From contig JBNGIS010011885.1 in assembly GCA_049999725.1 (NCBI GenBank), positions 1-22,511 on the forward strand: a stretch of 22,511 nucleotides of DNA, in the 5' to 3' direction. The translations under genes were made by a program, and so were the position numbers. The notes below the pieces were generated by a model. It was not told where the DNA came from, made no database searches, and was given only the letters and a program-made list of their open reading frames with translations. Origin of the DNA: Haplomitrium mnioides (taxonomy: Eukaryota; Marchantiophyta; Haplomitriopsida; Calobryales). This document shows, one piece after another, positions 17,999 to 22,511 of this stretch (positions are counted from its first letter, which is position 1; each line of letters opens with the position of its first letter).

Positions 17999-19225
17999 GT
18001 GTTTCAAGCCAGATTAGTTGATTGCCATTTCTATGAGGATGTATTTCCATCTCTATTTGAGGATAAAAATTCTTCTTTACCGAAGAAACTCCTATGGGAG
18101 AATATATCCACTACATGGATAGATCAAAAAACAAGGCAATGTGAGGATGAGGTCAAGAGACTTCTTCACTTGGCTAATATAGTCGAACAATTGCCAGATT
18201 CTTTTAATGAAATTGCAAATGTAACTAGGTCACACATTTCTGCAGTGAATGTTCTTGCAAGAATTCAGGATACTTCAAAACCAGCAGTTGACCAAGTACC
18301 AAGGAAAAAGAGAGGATGCCCTCTTGGCTCAAAAGACTCTCAACCTAGGCAAAAAGTTTTGACTAAGAGAACTACATTCTCAGCTGATGTTATGAAAGCA
18401 TCTTCATCTACACCTTTACTATCTCAACCGACTATTTCCTTATTGGAATACCCTGATAATAAAGAGATCTCGATCCACTATATGAATACAAGGGTTATAT
18501 GGCAAAGGGAGAATGTAGATGTTGATTACCATTTTGCATTCCAGGTTTCACTTACTATATCCAATACACCACCTGATCCCAGATCTGTCAAAGAAGCTTT
18601 GGACAGTTCTGACAGGATAGAGTGGAAAAAGGCAATGGATTTAGAACTTGATTCCATGATATAGAGGAAAGTATTTACACCTGTAGTCTCTATTCCCTCT
18701 AATGCTAATTTAATCGGATATAGGTGGATCTTTGTGAAAAAATGAAATAAAAAAGGCGAAATTGTCCGATATAAGACACGTCTTGTAGCCAAAGACTATA
18801 CACAAGTACCTGAGAGAGACTACGATCTCACATATGCCCCAATTATGGATGCTATCACATACCAGTTCCTAGTAGGCTTTTCTCTAGGACATAAGCTCAT
18901 TACACATCAAATAGATGTTGTGACAACATACCTATACGTGCTTTTGGATACCAAGATTTACATGAAAGCTCCCCCTGATCTTATAGCCAGGAGTATCTAT
19001 CATATTCAAGGGGAGAATGTCACTAAGATTAAACCATTTAGCGGTCGATCTATCTCTTTACCATCGACCATCATTGCACCCAGTGGTGGAAGTACTGGGT
19101 TAGAACCTATAGTCCATGAGATGCACTCTAGGGAGAAACGACCTATTATCCCCCTATGCATCAATCCATGCCTCTTGCCAAGGGTGGATATGCAGTCCAG
19201 ATCCTTCAATCTATTTATGGACTAA
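17999..19225 (+). pseudogene. Copia integrase tail and RT N-terminal half, two stops plus an insertion
   Basis: The frame opens with FQARLVDCHFYEDVFP (integrase C-terminal region) and a basic linker (PRKKRGCPLGSKD). The RT fingers and palm follow: ALDSSDRIEWKKAMDLELDS, TAG 18662-18664, GYRWIFVKK, TGA 18743-18745, GEIVRYKTRLVAKDYTQ, HQIDVVTTYLYVLLD and KIYMKAPPD. The palm Asp in QIDVVTTYLY is present. From about 18985 to 19190 there is extra sequence, roughly 170 nt more than related copia RTs have between YMKxP and SLYGLKQ. It holds two 7-bp-stem inverted repeats (19043-19069 and 19078-19100). Confidence 0.88.
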
Positions 19226-20352
19226 AACATAGTGGTCGAATATGGTATTATAGATTTCATGAGGAGATGATCGCCATGGGTTTTCACTTTGATGACATTG
19301 CACCAAGTTTGTTCATCAAGAATTTTGACAAAGAATTTATAATTGTCGCATTATATATTGATTACATAAACCTTTTTGGTCACCAATCCTTACTTGAGCA
19401 TACTATTTCTATGCTTAAGAAGACTTTTGATATGAAGGATATTGGTAAGACCAAGTATTGTTTGGGATTACAATTTGAGTATCTCGATGATGGCATATTG
19501 ATGCATCAGAGTACTTATACTAAGAAAATCCTTAAACAATTCAATATGGATAAATCTCATCCAGCTACATCACCTATGGAGATAAGATCACTAGACAAAG
19601 ACAAAGATATTTTCCGAAAACAGAAAGACATAGAGCCTATCCTTGGATCTGAGATACCATATCTCTCAGCTATAGGAGCTCTTATGTATCTTGCTAATCA
19701 AACACATCCTGACATTTCATTTGTTGTGAACTTGCTTGCAAGACATAGTTCACAACCTACTATAAGGCATTGGAATGGTATTAAACATATTTTCAGATAT
19801 TTACAAGGCACAATTGACACGGGACTATTTTTCCCAAATAATACTGATCAAATACTTACCGGTTATGCAGATGCAGGATACCTGTCGAATCCTGATGATG
19901 CTAAATCCCAAACCGGTTATGTTTTCCTATATGGCTCTATAGCTATATCATGGAAAAGTACAAAGCAAACTTTGACTTGTGCATCCTCAAACCATGCAGA
20001 GATCATTGCTCTGTATGAAGCTAGTAGGGAGTGCATATACCTACTGAGGATGCTTGATCATGTTTACTTACATTGTGGTTTACCTTCTATATCTGACCCT
20101 ACTGTTATTTTTGAAGATAACTTGGCATGTGTACAACAGGTTTCACATGGATTTATTAAAGGAGACTGCATAAAACACATCACTCCAAAGTTTTTCTTCA
20201 CTCATGAGCAAAATGATGACACTATTTCTGTGCAGGTTATCTCCAGTAAGGAGAATATTGCCAACATATTTACTAATGCTTTACCTCCAGCACTGCATCA
20301 GCATTTTTGTCATCTACTTGGTTTATGGAGATTATCGACTTTATTATCATGA
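19189..20352 (+). pseudogene. Copia RT C-terminal half and RNase H, long open frame with dead RT site
   Basis: An open stretch (ATG at 19156, genuine homology from about 19189). RT: YAVQILQSIYGLKHSGRIWY, then the catalytic box reading ALYIDYINLF where copia has YVDD. The second Asp codon is TAC at 19363-19365, which should abolish polymerisation. Then LGLQFEYLDDGILMHQSTYT, SAIGALMYLANQTHPDISF and HWNGIKHIFRYLQGT. RNase H keeps all three acidic positions (GYADAGYL, NHAEIIALYEA, FEDNLACVQQ) and ends with HITPKFFFTHEQ and NIFTNALPP, followed by TGA at 20350. No stop in 398 codons. Confidence 0.93.
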
Positions 20353-20712
20353 CTTCATCGATTATTCTTGTATTATATTGTTGACATTATTATCATTATC
20401 TCCGACCTCTCTTTATATTCTATTTTCTGCTCATATTATTCTTTTTCTCAGTATCATATCATTATTATTCTCAGATTCATTATTTTGGCCTATAGCCAAT
20501 TTTCTTATCATTATTATTTTCTTTTGGTCACTATATGACTTCTATATCCATCTATAAATGGTGGTTGTACTCTTTCCCTCGTTGGCGTATGAGAGGGTTT
20601 TAATGAGGCAACACCTTTATATTGCATATGGATTTATTTGGAGTGTTGGTGATATTTCTATCATAGGTCTTATATTCATCTTACGTGTGGCTACAACATT
20701 CCCCATGTTATA
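20353..20712 (+). other. Copia 3' untranslated region
   Basis: T-rich sequence between pol and the polypurine tract. The 117-codon hydrophobic frame 20204-20557 overlaps the RNase H end out of frame and is driven by T-rich composition; it is not an envelope gene. Confidence 0.7.
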
Positions 20713-20724
20713 GCCAAGGGGGAG
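20713..20724 (+). other. Polypurine tract of the copia element
   Basis: CAAGGGGGAG immediately before the 3' LTR, which begins TATTGTAATG at 20725. The standard primer for plus-strand synthesis. Confidence 0.8.
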
Positions 20725-20993
20725 TATTGTAATGCCATGTACTAAGATAATTAGGCTAATAGATAATTAGTCCTTAACCTATGATTAGAGTGTAGGACTA
20801 GGATTAGGGTTAGTGCTAATCCTATGAGATTAGCATATCCTAACTCCTTTGTACTTTATATGATTATTATTACATGAGAGAGATGAGCTTGAAGTGAGAG
20901 AAGAGAAGGAAAAGAAGATTGGAGTTTTGTTCATATGATTGTTGCCACATTCCTCACATCCTATGCATGAGCTAATGGGCTTGTTTTCCAACA
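20725..20993 (+). repeat. 3' LTR of the copia element
   Basis: It is 269 bp and differs from the 5' LTR at seven sites (one indel, six substitutions). It ends CCAACA, followed by the target duplication TTGTC at 20994-20998. Confidence 0.95.
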
Positions 20994-21085
20994 TTGTCTT
21001 TGTTAGCAAGGCATGTCAAATACAATATCACATAGCTATAGGTCTTGTCTCATTTAGCAAGGCATTTGAATACAACATCAATAAC
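20994..21085. repeat. 51-bp tandem pair at the copia insertion site
   Basis: TTGTCTTTGTTAGCAAGGCAT (20994) and TTGTCTCATTTAGCAAGGCAT (21045) start two diverged units, each followed by a TTTGAA/GTCAAA-TACAA-ATCA stretch. The TTGTC target site is the start of one unit. Confidence 0.75.
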
Positions 21086-21579
21086 TCTAGTTGTATTTTC
21101 TATGAGACTTACTTGTAGTCGGGTCTAATCAAAATGCAACCTCCTAAAGTTGGATATCAAATCAAATTTGGAGTCACATATATGTCAAATATTGTTGTGG
21201 TACTAATATTAGATTGTGAAATTTATATTGTGAAAATAGATATGAGTGAAGTAAAATAGTAATGGCTTCTAAAATATGGTGGGATATTTGAAAGTGGTAG
21301 TGACTTCCAAATAAGGTTTGGAAGTGAGACAAGATTACTTCTAGGTTGCAAGATGTGATAAAGTTGCTTCTAAGTTACTTAGTTTGATGTTTGCCAAGCT
21401 TATTATTTGATTTGGTCTCATTCTCTTTGAGTCCGTCTTTGAGTATCTTTACATTAGTATAGCATCCAATTGTTTTTTTATAGTGAGCTAATGAACAATC
21501 AACAAACAAATGGAGCGGTGACAAAACAATGCAACAACAAACTACACACCTTTTTTGTCTATTAGAAGTTTGAAAACAA
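21086..21579. other. AT-rich DNA without recognised features
   Basis: No coding signal on either strand. The 77-codon minus frame 21608-21375 has no domain and stays open only because of base composition. It may be the 5' part of the gypsy-type element whose gag follows. Confidence 0.5.
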
Positions 21580-22270
21580 ATGCAAATCGTAGAACAAAAG
21601 TCTTTCAAAGAAGAACAGAATTATATACACTATACAAAACCAAAAGCATATGATATAAACACAGTTCTAGATACAACTAAGAAATTTATGTTTGATTGTG
21701 AGCAATACTTTGAACCTACTAACATCATAGACAACATGAGAATTCTTTTTATGGAATTCAACTAGAAGAAGCTACAAAAACTTGGTAGAGATATCAAATC
21801 GAACACGCAAAATGTAAGTTTCTGCCAATATTTCCTGACAACAATATATTATCTTGCAAAATTGAAGCAAATTGGTGCACTAGAAAGCAATGTTATATGA
21901 TTTCATAGCATTATCATGCAAATTTACATATGAGATAAGGCAAACTGTTTTATTTATTTTGTTGAAGCCTCATATTAGGATAAAAGTAATAATAGAAAAA
22001 CCATGTCAATTAGAAAACCATGTCAGTTAGAGTAAGTCATACATATAGTTGAGTAGTATAATTTGCTACTTTTTATTATAAAAATTAGCCCACATCTTCA
22101 ACCAATTTTATGAGTCATTTATGTGCATACAAATCAGGTTATACCTATAAAGATTAATGCATTACAACAATAGAAACTCACTGATATAGAGCACAAACAC
22201 CTATACCAAAATGCAAAATGCTTTTACTATCAAAATTTTGGTTATAAGATTGCAGATTGCCTACATCACT
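21580..22270 (+). pseudogene. Decayed Ty3/gypsy-type gag (retrotransposon gag domain and zinc knuckle)
   Basis: Capsid-like gag of an LTR retrotransposon, found as fragments. KFMFDCEQYFEPTNIIDNMR (21690-21750) fits the start of the retrotransposon gag domain. The frame continues past TAG 21763 with YLAKLKQIGALESNV and later LKPHIRIKVIIEKPCQLE (about 21966-22019), matching the GLKP...I...P..L end of that domain. A knuckle-like C-Y-Y-QNFGYKIADC (about 22219-22260) stands where CxxC...GH...C is expected, so the second Cys and the His are both Tyr. There are many stops and frameshifts. No pol or LTR of this element is seen in the window. Confidence 0.7.
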
Positions 22271-22511
22271 AATGTCAACCTCACTCATCTTGTCAAAGCA
22301 ATAATGGTGGAAGAAAAAAAATAGTAAATCTCTATAGGACCAATTGATTAGCTTACTAAGAGCTTTATTAGTTTCAATAGAATTAACAACTTCTCAAGAT
22401 TTTGAAGTAGCTTGCTCCACATTAACCATATAATTAATGGTCATCATTGTCAAATATTGGTGGATTATAGTAGTTACCAGAGTTTAATATCATTTTTCTT
22501 TGCTAAAAAAA
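22271..22511. other. AT-rich end of window
   Basis: No open frame or domain recognised. Probably the continuation of the gypsy-type element beyond its gag, but nothing confirms this. Confidence 0.4.

Larger units (their letters stand above)
15206..20993 (+). mobile_element. Ty1/copia LTR retrotransposon, full-length but inactive
   Basis: About 5.8 kb with two LTRs (268 and 269 bp, seven differences, about 97% identity). TTGTC at both 15201-15205 and 20994-20998 is the target duplication. The internal order gag, protease, integrase, RT, RNase H defines Ty1/copia. All coding regions carry frameshifts, stops or deletions except a 398-codon RT/RNase H end. A catalytic Asp of the RT is replaced. 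It is therefore non-autonomous now; the LTR similarity indicates fairly recent insertion. Confidence 0.97.

Noticed and set aside
20204-20557. A hydrophobic 117-codon frame after copia pol, possible envelope-like protein
   Set aside because: It overlaps the RNase H end out of frame; hydrophobicity comes from T-rich codons; no signal peptide or glycoprotein features.
1-22511. tRNA, rRNA or a bacterial-type operon or defence system
   Set aside because: No cloverleaf or rRNA segment recognised by eye; the intron-split gene and plant retroelements show nuclear plant DNA.

Overview
This is nuclear DNA of a land plant. The reasons are an intron-split plant-type HAK/KUP/KT potassium transporter, Ty1/copia and Ty3/gypsy retrotransposon remains, and an L1-type LINE with a plant-like tail. 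The species cannot be read from the window. The transporter introns are short (about 100-570 bp). There is one host gene that looks intact; nearly everything else is transposon debris or duplicated gene fragments. A 100-N assembly gap lies at 575-674.

Layout: (1) 1-6120 holds a chain of related, decayed copia LTRs: LTR1 from base 1, LTR2 from 3652 and LTR3 from about 5662. Between them lie two heavily deleted internal regions (RT/RNase H pieces at 3248-3630 and 5465-5632). A 5'-truncated LINE (about 945-3233) sits in the first internal region. (2) 3918-7760, overlapping the chain, holds five minus-strand copies (A-E) of a terminal exon plus 3'UTR of an unidentified membrane protein. A and B lie inside LTR2 between 8-bp direct repeats, and C abuts LTR3. 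(3) 7760-9980 is mostly unrecognised; it has minus-strand coding-like remnants with two tandem duplications. (4) 9981-14013 (minus) is the HAK/KUP gene, which I resolve into nine exons encoding 771 aa. Its first exon is separate from the ATG that the longest open frame suggests. (5) 14.1-15.2 kb holds the upstream region, a 39-bp minisatellite and AT-rich repeats. (6) 15206-20993 is a full-length but dead copia element with LTRs about 97% identical, a 5-bp target duplication and non-canonical TA...CA ends. (7) 20999-22511 is AT-rich DNA with a decayed gypsy-type gag.

No functional linkage between the parts is evident beyond nesting. The most unusual feature is the terminal-exon repeat family on the same strand as, and downstream of, the potassium transporter, with a probable older relic inside one of the transporter's introns. 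I see no convincing new defence or metabolic system.
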